Source of the DNA: Paludibacter sp. UBA6032
GTDB taxonomy: Bacteria > Bacteroidota > Bacteroidia > Bacteroidales > Paludibacteraceae
Direction of reading: 5' to 3'
DNA length: 64,000 nt
Assembly (NCBI GenBank): GCA_002427885.1
Contig: DIZI01000022.1
Span: 124,001 to 188,000 of the forward strand
The notes beneath the pieces were generated by a model. The model saw only the letters and a program-made list of their open reading frames with translations. It made no database searches and was not told the DNA's origin. Of this stretch, positions 33,057-42,224 are shown one piece after another. Positions within the stretch are counted from its first letter, which is position 1. Each line of letters opens with the position of its first letter. A program made the translations under genes and the position numbers.

Positions 33057-35323
33057 ATTCGAAAATACGATATATTATTCTGTTACAGACCCTGACATTA
33101 TTGGTTTGCATTCCGCTGTTTGCGCAACAAAATGATAAGGTGGAAACGTTACTGAAACAAATGACTCTCGAAGAAAAAGTGGGTCAAATGGCGCAAGTAA
33201 CTGTTGATTCTTTAATGGACATTAATACGTGGCAATTAAAAGATTCAATGTTGCAAAAAGGAATTGTGGATTATAAAATCGGGTCAGTACTAAATACCTG
33301 GGACAATGTGGCTCACAGCAAAGAGGATTGGTGTGCATTGGTAAAAAAACTGCAAAGCTTTACTAAAAAAACACGTCTCAAAATTCCTTTGATTTACGGA
33401 GTAGATGCTATTCATGGTGCAACTTATACCGAAAAAGCAACTTTGTTTCCACAAGAAATTGCCATGGCAGCGACGTTTAACCGCAGTTTGGTGCATCGCG
33501 GAGCCGAAATTTGTGCTTACGAAACCCGTACCGGATCATTGCCCTGGACTTTTTCACCTGTACTCGATTTAGGAATTGATGCCCGTTGGCCACGTTTGTG
33601 GGAAACTTTTGGCGAAGATCCATACCTGGCTTCAGCTATGGCAACCGAGATGACCAAAGGTTATCAGGGAACAGATGCAAACAATATTGATAAATATCAT
33701 GTGGCTGCTTGTGCCAAGCATTATTTGGGTTATTCGGTACCGGTATCCGGGAAAGACCGTACGCCTGCCATAATTTCCGAAAACGTATTGCGTGAGTATC
33801 ATTTGCCATCGTTTCAGGCGGCTGTTGAAGCAGGTATTAGTTCAGTTATGGTAAATTCCAGTTTGATTAATGGAATTCCCGTACATTCAAGCCATTATTT
33901 GCTGACTGATTTACTGAAAAAGGAATTAGGATTTAAAGGTGTGGTTGTTACTGATTGGATGGACATTGAAAATCTTTACAAGCGGGACCATTTGGCCGTT
34001 TCTTCAAAAGATGCTGTACGTTTAGCCGTCAATGCCGGAATTGATGTGGCGATGATACCCTATAATTTCAGGTTTTGTGATAATCTTATTGCATTAGTGA
34101 AAGAAGGTGCCGTACCCATGACACGTATCGATGATGCAGTTCGCCGGATTTTAGAAATGAAAATGAAGTTGAACCTTTTCAATCAACCGTTTGATAAAAC
34201 GGAAGATTATCCGCTTTTCGGATCAAAAGAATTTGAACAAGCCTCCTACAAAGCAGCTTCTGAAGCCATTACTTTATTAAAAAACAAAAACAATATTCTG
34301 CCTCTTGCTAAAAATAAAAAAGTGTTGGTTTGCGGCCCGAATGCCAACTCCATGCGAACCCTCGATGGTGGCTGGTCGTATTCGTGGCAAGGTGATAAAA
34401 CAGAAAAATTCACTGAACAGTACAATACCATACTTAAAGCAATTCAAAATGAAATTGGCAAAAATAATGTAAGTTATGTTTCGGGAGTTTCATATGTTGA
34501 AGGTGGAAAGTATTGGGAAGAAAAAGAAACCGGCATTCAAGAAGCAGTAGTTAAAGCAAGCGATGTAGATTATGTTGTTTTGTGTCTGGGTGAAAACAGT
34601 TACACCGAAAAAACCGGTGACTTGCAGGATTTATCCTTGTCCGATTTGCAAATAAAACTGGCAACGGATTTAGCAGCTACCGGTAAACCTGTAATTTTGG
34701 TATTGAACGAAGGTCGTCCCCGCATTATCAGCAAGTTCGAAGCCAACATGGCAGCTACGGTTTTAGTTTATTTGCCCGGTAATTTTGGTGGAGATGCGTT
34801 GGCTGACATTTTGTTTGGAGATGTAAATCCCAGCGGTAAATTGCCCGTCACTTATCCCCGTTATTCGAATTCGCTCATCAATTATTGGCACAAGTATTCC
34901 GAAGAACAAGACAAAGCCGAAGGCATGTACAACTATGAATCGGATTATTCACCACAATATGAATTTGGATCAGGATTAAGCTATACAACCTTTAAATACA
35001 GCGACTTGAAATTCTCTAAAAATGAAATTACGGCAAATGAAAATCTTCAGGTTTCAGTAACAGTAACTAATACAGGAAAAGTGGCCGGAAAAGAAGCTGT
35101 CTTACTTTATTTATCTGATTTGTACGCTTCTTTGGCACCAGATATGAAGAGATTGAAAGGCTTTGATAAAATCAATTTACAGCCAGGAGAATCGAAAACG
35201 GTTGAATTCACTTTGACGAAAAAAGAGTTATCGTTTGTCAATATTGACAATAAAACAATAGCCGAACCGGGAGAATTTGAAGTGAAAATTGGGGATCAGA
35301 AAGCACGTTTTATGTTGAAATAA
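33053..35323 (+). CDS. GH3 beta-glucosidase/beta-glycosidase
   Basis: The 756-residue protein has a signal peptide and the three GH3 parts: the TIM barrel (about 25-390), the alpha/beta sandwich (about 400-610) and the C-terminal fibronectin-III-like domain (about 660-750). The nucleophile is Asp 301 in GVVVTDWMDIENL. KHYLGY, GEDPYLASAMATEM and the sandwich motif GGDALADILFGDVNPSGKLP are classical. It should release beta-glucose (from cello- or glucomanno-oligosaccharides) in the periplasm; beta-mannosidase or xylosidase activity is not excluded. The start codon overlaps the stop of the GH26 gene (ATGA). Confidence 0.92.
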   Translation: MNSKIRYIILLQTLTLLVCIPLFAQQNDKVETLLKQMTLEEKVGQMAQVTVDSLMDINTWQLKDSMLQKGIVDYKIGSVLNTWDNVAHSKEDWCALVKKLQSFTKKTRLKIPLIYGVDAIHGATYTEKATLFPQEIAMAATFNRSLVHRGAEICAYETRTGSLPWTFSPVLDLGIDARWPRLWETFGEDPYLASAMATEMTKGYQGTDANNIDKYHVAACAKHYLGYSVPVSGKDRTPAIISENVLREYHLPSFQAAVEAGISSVMVNSSLINGIPVHSSHYLLTDLLKKELGFKGVVVTDWMDIENLYKRDHLAVSSKDAVRLAVNAGIDVAMIPYNFRFCDNLIALVKEGAVPMTRIDDAVRRILEMKMKLNLFNQPFDKTEDYPLFGSKEFEQASYKAASEAITLLKNKNNILPLAKNKKVLVCGPNANSMRTLDGGWSYSWQGDKTEKFTEQYNTILKAIQNEIGKNNVSYVSGVSYVEGGKYWEEKETGIQEAVVKASDVDYVVLCLGENSYTEKTGDLQDLSLSDLQIKLATDLAATGKPVILVLNEGRPRIISKFEANMAATVLVYLPGNFGGDALADILFGDVNPSGKLPVTYPRYSNSLINYWHKYSEEQDKAEGMYNYESDYSPQYEFGSGLSYTTFKYSDLKFSKNEITANENLQVSVTVTNTGKVAGKEAVLLYLSDLYASLAPDMKRLKGFDKINLQPGESKTVEFTLTKKELSFVNIDNKTIAEPGEFEVKIGDQKARFMLK

Positions 35324-35330
35324 TAAACGA

Positions 35331-35351
35331 CCCCTAACCCCTGAAGGGGAA
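35331..35351. repeat. G/C-rich repeat, short form
   Basis: CCCCTAACCCCTGAAGGGGA lies 8 nt behind the GH3 stop codon. Its inner part CCCCTGAAGGGG is a self-complementary hairpin. The segment CCCCTAACCCCT reappears in inverted orientation at 35448-35459, inside the next gene, so the two copies flank that gene's start codon. Confidence 0.8.
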
Positions 35352-35383
35352 TTAAAATACATTTTTATATTAAAAAAGGAAAG

Positions 35384-37783
35384 ATGATAATATTCAAAAA
35401 CATACATAATAAAAGTAACTCAGTTCCCCTCCCGATAGCTATCGGGAAGGGGTTAGGGGTTCTTTTTTTACTTCTAATTACTATGAGCTGTTTTGCAAAT
35501 ACCACCAATCGTTTTGCCCATGTAAAAGAAAATCAGTTCGTTGTAAATGACAAACCGTATTATTTTATCGGAACTAATTTCTGGTACGGTGCTATTTTGG
35601 GTTCTGTAGGTGAAGGAGGCAATCGTGATCGTTTGATTCGGGAACTGAATTTTTTGAAAACAAATGGAATTGACAACCTCCGTGTGCTTATTGGTGCCGA
35701 TGGCGAAAATGGTGTTGCTTCAAAAGTAGAACCGACTTTGCAGATAAAACCAGGAGTGTATAACGATTCCATATTTGACGGTCTTGATTTTTTACTGGCC
35801 GAAATGGACAAACGCGACATGAAAGCGGTGCTTTTTTTTACTAATTCATGGGAATGGTCGGGTGGTTACAGCCAGTATCTAAACTGGGCAGGTAAAGGCA
35901 AAAACCCCATTCCGTCGGTGGATGGTTGGCCTGCATACATGGATTATGTAAAACAATATGCCGGATGTGACGAATGTCGCCAAATGCTGAAAAACCATAT
36001 CAAACATGTTGTTTCGCGTACCAACCGTTACACGAAGAAAAAATATACCGACGATCCTGCTATTTTCTCGTGGCAAATTGGTAACGAGCCCCGTGCTTTT
36101 TCGGATGCTAACAAACCGTTTTTTGTAGCGTGGTTGAAAGATATTTCGGCTTATATCAAATCGTTGGACAAAAATCACATGGTGAGTATTGGTTCCGAAG
36201 GACAATGGGGTTGCGAAAAGGATATGGCTCTCTTTGAAAAAATTCACGCCGATAAAAATATTGATTACCTCACCATGCATATCTGGCCGAAAAACTGGAG
36301 TTGGTTGGATGTAAAAAATATGCCGAGAACATTACAAAAATCAATTGACAGCACGGCTGTTTATATGAATAATCATATGGCCATTGCCCGCAAGTTAGCC
36401 AAGCCGGTTGTGTTGGAAGAATTTGGATTCCCGCGCGATCATCATGAATATAACCTGAAAGATTCAACCTCGTTGCGCGATGCATATTACACTTCGGTTT
36501 TCAAGAAAATTCTCGTTTCATCAAAACAGAATGATGTACTGGCTGGCTGTAATTTCTGGGCTTGGGGTGGATTTGGTCGTCCGCAGGGACAACATATCTT
36601 TTGGCAAAAAGGCGACGATTACCTCGGCGATCCGGCTCAGGAAGAGCAAGGTTTAAATTCGGTATTCAATACGGATGCTACTCTGAAAATAATAAAGAAT
36701 TATTCGGACAGAATCAATGGAAAAATAACGCTGGTGGATGAAAATGCCACCGCCAAAACCCGTGCGCTATTTATGAACATGAAAAACAGCCTTGGCAAAG
36801 GCATAATGATTGCTCATCAGGACGATGCGGCTTATGGTCACGATTGGTACGGAAAACAGGGGGCATCGGATGTAAAAGCAGTTACGGGCGATTATCCTGC
36901 CGTGACGGGTTGGGAACTTGGGCACTTAGAAATTGGTTCGCCCTACAATCTCGATTCTGTTTATTTTACAGACATGAAACGCCTGATTCTTGAAGTGTAC
37001 AAACGTGGTGCTATAAACACAATCAGCTGGCACGGCGATAATATTGCTACCGGCAAAACTGCCTGGGATTGTGCTCAGGATACGGTGGTGAAAAGCATTT
37101 TATCCGGCGGAAGCAATCATACTAAATTTTTGGTGTATCTCGACCGGTTGGCTTCCTTTTTCCATGATTTGAAAGATGAAAACGGAGAACCGATTCCGGT
37201 CATTTTCCGCATGTTTCACGAGCATACCGGCAGCTGGTTTTGGTGGGGAGCCAAACAATGTACGCCCGAGGAATACAACGAACTTTATAGAATGACGGTG
37301 AAATATTTACGTGACACCAAGCAGGTTCATAATCTATTATATGCTTTTTCACCTGCCGATGTAGCTACCGAAAAGGAATACCTGCAACGTTATCCGGGTG
37401 ACGAATGGGTGGATATTGTTGGTTTTGATACCTACGCATTTGGTACTGAACAGAAAGACTTAGATGTATACAAACAGAAAATGACTGTGGGTTTGTCAAT
37501 CGTCACAAAATATGCTGCTAAAACCGGGAAAATTCCGGTTATGGCCGAAACCGGAATGGAAGGTATCAAGCTAACTGATTATTTTACAAAGGTTTTGTTG
37601 CCAATCATTCAACCATATAAAATTAGTTACGTTTTGTTTTGGCGAAATGCGTTCAACAAACCAACCCATTTTTATGTACCTTATCCCGGACATCCTTCGG
37701 CTGATGACTTTAAAAAATTTACCGAAACACCTGGAATACTTTTAAATAAAGAAATTTCGCCCATGTATGTTTCTGAGAAATAG
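35384..37783 (+). CDS. Bimodular GH5-GH26 mannanase
   Basis: The 799-residue protein joins two mannanase-type domains. Residues about 40-435 are a GH5 (subfamily 7-like) domain with acid/base Glu 235 in WQIGNEPRAF and the nucleophile in VVLEEFGFPRD (Glu 345/346). Residues about 450-795 are GH26 with Glu 613 in RMFHEHTGSWFWWG and Glu 722 in MAETGMEG. The N-terminus is odd: a palindromic G/C-rich repeat (35423-35462) codes for residues about 14-26, directly before the hydrophobic core GVLFLLLITMSCFA of the signal peptide. The next ATG (35482) would remove the signal peptide, so the start at 35384 is preferred. Secreted or periplasmic, it should degrade mannan from two directions. Confidence 0.88.
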   Translation: MIIFKNIHNKSNSVPLPIAIGKGLGVLFLLLITMSCFANTTNRFAHVKENQFVVNDKPYYFIGTNFWYGAILGSVGEGGNRDRLIRELNFLKTNGIDNLRVLIGADGENGVASKVEPTLQIKPGVYNDSIFDGLDFLLAEMDKRDMKAVLFFTNSWEWSGGYSQYLNWAGKGKNPIPSVDGWPAYMDYVKQYAGCDECRQMLKNHIKHVVSRTNRYTKKKYTDDPAIFSWQIGNEPRAFSDANKPFFVAWLKDISAYIKSLDKNHMVSIGSEGQWGCEKDMALFEKIHADKNIDYLTMHIWPKNWSWLDVKNMPRTLQKSIDSTAVYMNNHMAIARKLAKPVVLEEFGFPRDHHEYNLKDSTSLRDAYYTSVFKKILVSSKQNDVLAGCNFWAWGGFGRPQGQHIFWQKGDDYLGDPAQEEQGLNSVFNTDATLKIIKNYSDRINGKITLVDENATAKTRALFMNMKNSLGKGIMIAHQDDAAYGHDWYGKQGASDVKAVTGDYPAVTGWELGHLEIGSPYNLDSVYFTDMKRLILEVYKRGAINTISWHGDNIATGKTAWDCAQDTVVKSILSGGSNHTKFLVYLDRLASFFHDLKDENGEPIPVIFRMFHEHTGSWFWWGAKQCTPEEYNELYRMTVKYLRDTKQVHNLLYAFSPADVATEKEYLQRYPGDEWVDIVGFDTYAFGTEQKDLDVYKQKMTVGLSIVTKYAAKTGKIPVMAETGMEGIKLTDYFTKVLLPIIQPYKISYVLFWRNAFNKPTHFYVPYPGHPSADDFKKFTETPGILLNKEISPMYVSEK
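35423..35462. repeat. G/C-rich palindromic repeat, long form, inside a coding region
   Basis: This 40-bp stretch contains the perfect 16-bp palindrome CCCGATAGCTATCGGG, flanked by CCCCT on the left and by AAGGGGTTAGGGG on the right. Its right part is the inverted copy of CCCCTAACCCCT at 35331-35342. Such palindromes normally lie between genes; here it is translated as VPLPIAIGKGLGV in the signal-peptide region of the GH5-GH26 gene. Confidence 0.85.
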
Positions 37784-37820
37784 ACATTAGAATTTTAAAC
37801 TACGAATACAACAAATAAAA

Positions 37821-39731
37821 ATGACACGTTTCACTCATAAAATTTATATTTCATTGTTCCTGCTATTGTGTAGTGTTGCTACTTCATTCGCTCAGGATGT
37901 GGTTGTAACGGTGAATGCCACCGATGGCAAGAAAACCGTATCACCTTTTATCTACGGTCGTAACGGCAGTTTTTCCAATTCGTTTGGAACGTCAGCATCC
38001 GCGGCAGATATTGCACTTGTTAAAGAGGCCGGAGTAAATTTAACGCGCGAAAACGGTGGAAATAATGCCACTAAATACAACTGGCGCAAGAAAATATCCA
38101 GTCATCCGGATTGGTACAACAATGTGTACGATCATGATTGGGATGCCATGTCTAAGAATATTACGGCTAATGTGCCTGATATGCAGGTAATGTGGGCATT
38201 CCAGCTGATAGGCAAAGTGGCTTCAAATAAAAATAACAACTTCAATGATTGGGGTTACAACCAGTCGCAATGGTGGAGCGGTTGTGCGCAAAATCTGGCT
38301 GGTGGGGGAACGGTAAATGCCAGTGGTGGAAGCGTGGCAACGGTAAACGGCAATCCGGCGCTTTACACCATGGATTGGCCTGCCGATTCAACTGCTGAAG
38401 TTTTAAACCATTGGTTCGGAGCCAAAGGAATTGGATTGAATACCAGTAATTTCCAATATTGGGACATGGATAATGAACCGGAAATATGGAGTGGAACGCA
38501 CGATGATGTAATGCCAACACAGATCGCTGCAACAACTTTTATGGACAAATACTTTGCTGTAGCCAAAAAAGCACGCGCTTTGTTTCCCGGCATTAAGCTG
38601 TGCGGACCTGTCACTGCCAACGAATGGCAATGGTACAAATGGAGTTCCGAGACGTTGAACATCAACGGAAAATATTATTGCTGGCTCGAATACTTCCTGA
38701 AACGGGTGGCCGACGAACAAAAAGCTACCGGAATAAAATTGCTCGATGTGGTTGATATTCACTGGTATCCGGGAGAAACGGCTGATGCTGATGTATTGCA
38801 GTTGCATCGTATTTTTTACGATAAAACCTATGTTTATCCGGGAGCAAACGGTGTTAAAACAATCAATGGCGGTTGGGACAATACACAAACTAAGGAATAT
38901 ATTTTTCAACGCATTAACGACTGGTTGACGCAGTATTTTGGGGCAAATAATGGCATTACCATCGGGTTGAGCGAATCGGGAATTAATTCATCGAATGCCA
39001 ATGTAAACTCGGTGTTATATGCTTCGATGCTCGGGACATTTGCCAATAATGGTGTGGAACTCTACACTCCGTGGTCATGGAAAGTTGGAATGTGGGAAAC
39101 CTTGCACTTGTTTAGCCGCTATGCCAAAAACAACAGCGTTACCAGCACATCGACATTGGAAAATTCGGTTTCAGGATATACTACCATATCGAACAATGCC
39201 GATTCTATGACGGTGATTCTGGTCAATCGGGACCTGAGTTCAACCCATAAGGTAACGGTGAATTTATCCAACTTTTCGGTAGCTGACGGAACTTACAACA
39301 CATTGCAATTGGCATCGTTGCCTGCCACCGAAACTTTTGTTTCACATGCCAACAATGCATTGAAAAAAAACACGGTAACTGTTACGGGCAATTCATTCAG
39401 CCTTGTTTTGCCGAATGTTTCTACTACAGCTATAATCCTGAAAGCAAACACTTCTGCCATTAAAAATCCACAAGCTTCAGCTACAGAGATTAAACTTTTT
39501 CCAAATCCTGCCAGGGAATGCCTGAACATTGCTTTCGGATTACAAACTCCGGCTCAGACGGATATTGCAGTTTATTCGCAGGTTGGAAAGCTTGTTGCAT
39601 CAGTTCAGTATAATTATGATGGAAGTATGCCAATGAAAATAGATACAGAAAACTTAGATAACGGGCTTTATTTGTTGAAAATAAAAAATGGCAGCTTTAC
39701 CGAGACAAAAGGATTTTGTGTTTTCAAATAG
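37821..39731 (+). CDS. GH44-like endo-glycanase with T9SS sorting domain
   Basis: The 636-residue protein has a signal peptide (SLFLLLCSVATSFAQ) and a GH44-like catalytic domain. SPFIYGRNGSFS, NLTRENGGNNATKYNW, and the acid/base motif DNEPEIWSGTHDDV (Glu 219) fit the family, and Glu 385 in IGLSESG is the likely nucleophile. A beta-sandwich follows (about 440-545). The C-terminal 85 residues (IKLFPNPARECLNIAF ... LDNGLYLLKIK) are a type A sorting domain for type IX secretion. GH44 enzymes cut beta-1,4-glucan, xyloglucan and, in some cases, mannan. In this locus glucomannan is the likely target. It is one of two T9SS cargo proteins in the PUL. Confidence 0.82.
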   Translation: MTRFTHKIYISLFLLLCSVATSFAQDVVVTVNATDGKKTVSPFIYGRNGSFSNSFGTSASAADIALVKEAGVNLTRENGGNNATKYNWRKKISSHPDWYNNVYDHDWDAMSKNITANVPDMQVMWAFQLIGKVASNKNNNFNDWGYNQSQWWSGCAQNLAGGGTVNASGGSVATVNGNPALYTMDWPADSTAEVLNHWFGAKGIGLNTSNFQYWDMDNEPEIWSGTHDDVMPTQIAATTFMDKYFAVAKKARALFPGIKLCGPVTANEWQWYKWSSETLNINGKYYCWLEYFLKRVADEQKATGIKLLDVVDIHWYPGETADADVLQLHRIFYDKTYVYPGANGVKTINGGWDNTQTKEYIFQRINDWLTQYFGANNGITIGLSESGINSSNANVNSVLYASMLGTFANNGVELYTPWSWKVGMWETLHLFSRYAKNNSVTSTSTLENSVSGYTTISNNADSMTVILVNRDLSSTHKVTVNLSNFSVADGTYNTLQLASLPATETFVSHANNALKKNTVTVTGNSFSLVLPNVSTTAIILKANTSAIKNPQASATEIKLFPNPARECLNIAFGLQTPAQTDIAVYSQVGKLVASVQYNYDGSMPMKIDTENLDNGLYLLKIKNGSFTETKGFCVFK

Positions 39732-39744
39732 TAAATAGATTGAA

Positions 39745-42213
39745 ATGAAAATAAAATTAACAATATTGTGTGTGTTCGTGTTTGCTTCGCTTTCTGTTTT
39801 TTCACAAAAACAGATGGTTGAAACTGGCTCAAATGTTCGTGAGCATCTGTTAATGGATTTTGACTGGCGTTTTGCGTTGGGTAATGCTACTGATTATGCT
39901 AAAGATTTCGGCACATCGACCAGCTATTTCACTTATTTCGCTAAAACCGGATATGGTGATGGAGCTGCAGCACCCAAATTTAATGACAGTGCCTGGCGTA
40001 AAGTCGATTTGCCCCACGATTGGGCGGTGGAACTGCCTTTCTCCGGTTCGGCCAGTCACAGTCACGGGTATAAAACCATTGGCTGGCAATATCCCGAAAC
40101 TTCGGTAGGTTGGTATCGCAAAAAATTCAATATTCCTGCTTCCGACTTGGGTCGTAAAATAAGCATCCAATTTGATGGTATTCATCGTAATTCAATGATT
40201 TGGGTCAATGGCTTTTATGTTGGGAATGAGAAAAGTGGTTATGCCTCCTCGGTGTATGATATTACCGATTACCTGAATTATGGTGAAGAAAATACGGTTG
40301 CTGTTCGGGTAGATGCTAGCATTGAGGAAGGTTGGTATTACGAAGGAGCAGGTATTTACCGACATGTGTGGCTAAATAAAACTGACCGTTTGCACGTGGC
40401 TCAATACGGCACTTTTGTAACATCGGAGCTAAATGGTGAAAATGCGGAGTTGACAGTCCGCACAAAGATAGAAAATCAATATGCTCAATCAAAAAACTTT
40501 GCAATTGAACAAATGCTGATAGATGCCAATAATCAACAAATTGTATCAAAAAAACTTGAAAATGTCGGATTGAATGGAAATTTGGAAAATACGTATTTCC
40601 AAAAAATAAAAGTAGAAAAACCAATACTTTGGTCACTCGAAAATCCGTATTTGTACAAGCTAAAAACTTCGATTATTGCAGATGGGCAGGTTATTGATAC
40701 ATATACAACCAATATTGGTATTCGCACGGTACGTTTCGATCCGGATCAGGGATTTTTCCTGAATGGGAAAAATGTAAAGATTTTGGGGACCAATGATCAT
40801 CAGGATCATGCAGGAGTAGGAACTGCCATTCCGGATGCTTTGCAGGAATTCAGGGTGAATAAGCTGAAAGAAATGGGCAGTAATGCCATCCGAACTTCAC
40901 ACAATCCACCTACTCCCGAATTACTGGATGCCTGCGACAAATTAGGAATGTTGGTTTTGGACGAAAACAGGTTGATGGGAATTAATAAAGAACACTTTGA
41001 TTTGCTTGAACGATTCATGGTTCGCGACCGGAATCATCCCTCTGTGATATTATGGTCGTTAGGCAATGAAGAATGGGCCATTGAAAGTAACGAAAAAGGA
41101 GCCCGCATAACTAAAACCATGCAGAAATTTGCTCAGAAAATAGATTCTTCCCGGGCATTTACAGTTGCCATTTCGGGCGGTTGGGACAATGGAAGTGGAA
41201 AAACAGCCCAGGTAATGGGTTACAACTATATCGTTCAGGGAAATATTGATGAACATCACACTAAATTTCCATGGCAAAGTGGTATTGGAACGGAAGAAAG
41301 CAATACCATCGGTACACGTGGAGTGTATGTAGATGACAAAGCAAACGGTCATATGGCTGCCAGCAATCGAATGCCCGAAAATGTAGGAACAGAGTCTGGT
41401 TGGAAGTTTTATGCTGCACGTCCTTTCTTGTCCGGCTTATTTTTCTGGACAGGTTTTGATTATCGTGGTGAGCCTAACCCACTTGCCTGGCCGGCTGTTA
41501 ACTCACAATTTGGAATCATTGACCTGTGTGGTTTTCCCAAAGATATTTTCTATTACCTTAAATCTTGGTGGGGAAAAGAGCCGGTAATACACATTATGCC
41601 ACATTGGAACTGGAAAGGCAGTGAAGGTAAAAATATCAAGGTAACAATTTACAGTAATGCTGATGAAGTTGAATTGCTATTGAACGGAAAATCGTTGGGT
41701 AAAAAGCAAATGGAAAAGAACGGGCATTTGGAATGGGGAGTAATATATAAACCCGGAACATTAGTTGCCAAAGGATTCGTGAAAGGAAAACTAACTGTTT
41801 CTGAAAAAGTTGAAACTACCGATGCACCTGCAAAAATTGCACTTTCAGCCGATCGGATGCAACTCAATGCTGATGGTGAAGATGTTGCAGTTATTACCGT
41901 TCAATTAAACGATATGAAAGACCGTTTGGTGCCAACGGCTAATGATGAAGTTACATTTACATTGACTGGACCGGGAAAAATAATCGGCATTGGAAATGGC
42001 GATCCGGCTTCGCATGAAGCTGAACAATTTTCAGACACAGTTCAATGGAAACGTAAAACCTTTAATGGATTAGCTCAAATCATTATCAAAACTAAGAAAC
42101 AATCCGGAGAAATTACCCTGACAGCAACTTCGGAAGGAAAAATTCCGGACACACTGACAATAATCTCAAAAACTAACATTTCAAGACCAACAACTGAGGA
42201 TATTAAGAAATAA
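39745..42213 (+). CDS. GH2 beta-glycosidase (beta-galactosidase/beta-mannosidase type)
   Basis: The 822-residue protein has a signal peptide and the GH2 order: sugar-binding jelly roll (RKVDLPHDWAVELPFSG, VGWYRKKFNI), Ig-like domain, TIM barrel (NAIRTSHNPPTPELLDACD, acid/base Glu 442 in WSLGNEEW, nucleophile Glu 517/518 in IGTEES), then a DUF4982-like and an invasin/Big_1-like C-terminal domain. The NDHQDHAGVG loop and overall build resemble beta-galactosidases, but exo-acting beta-mannosidase activity would fit the locus better. The specificity is not decided by what I can see. It starts 13 nt behind the GH44 gene. Confidence 0.85.
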   Translation: MKIKLTILCVFVFASLSVFSQKQMVETGSNVREHLLMDFDWRFALGNATDYAKDFGTSTSYFTYFAKTGYGDGAAAPKFNDSAWRKVDLPHDWAVELPFSGSASHSHGYKTIGWQYPETSVGWYRKKFNIPASDLGRKISIQFDGIHRNSMIWVNGFYVGNEKSGYASSVYDITDYLNYGEENTVAVRVDASIEEGWYYEGAGIYRHVWLNKTDRLHVAQYGTFVTSELNGENAELTVRTKIENQYAQSKNFAIEQMLIDANNQQIVSKKLENVGLNGNLENTYFQKIKVEKPILWSLENPYLYKLKTSIIADGQVIDTYTTNIGIRTVRFDPDQGFFLNGKNVKILGTNDHQDHAGVGTAIPDALQEFRVNKLKEMGSNAIRTSHNPPTPELLDACDKLGMLVLDENRLMGINKEHFDLLERFMVRDRNHPSVILWSLGNEEWAIESNEKGARITKTMQKFAQKIDSSRAFTVAISGGWDNGSGKTAQVMGYNYIVQGNIDEHHTKFPWQSGIGTEESNTIGTRGVYVDDKANGHMAASNRMPENVGTESGWKFYAARPFLSGLFFWTGFDYRGEPNPLAWPAVNSQFGIIDLCGFPKDIFYYLKSWWGKEPVIHIMPHWNWKGSEGKNIKVTIYSNADEVELLLNGKSLGKKQMEKNGHLEWGVIYKPGTLVAKGFVKGKLTVSEKVETTDAPAKIALSADRMQLNADGEDVAVITVQLNDMKDRLVPTANDEVTFTLTGPGKIIGIGNGDPASHEAEQFSDTVQWKRKTFNGLAQIIIKTKKQSGEITLTATSEGKIPDTLTIISKTNISRPTTEDIKK

Positions 42214-42224
42214 TATATATGATT

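Noticed and set aside
35879..36280. Antisense reading frame of 133 codons inside the GH5 domain
   Set aside because: It lies opposite a well-supported enzyme domain with intact catalytic residues and has no recognisable protein features.
38403..38909. Antisense reading frame of 168 codons inside the GH44-like gene
   Set aside because: It is a shadow of the coding strand. The sense strand shows the family motifs and the antisense product has an unnatural composition.
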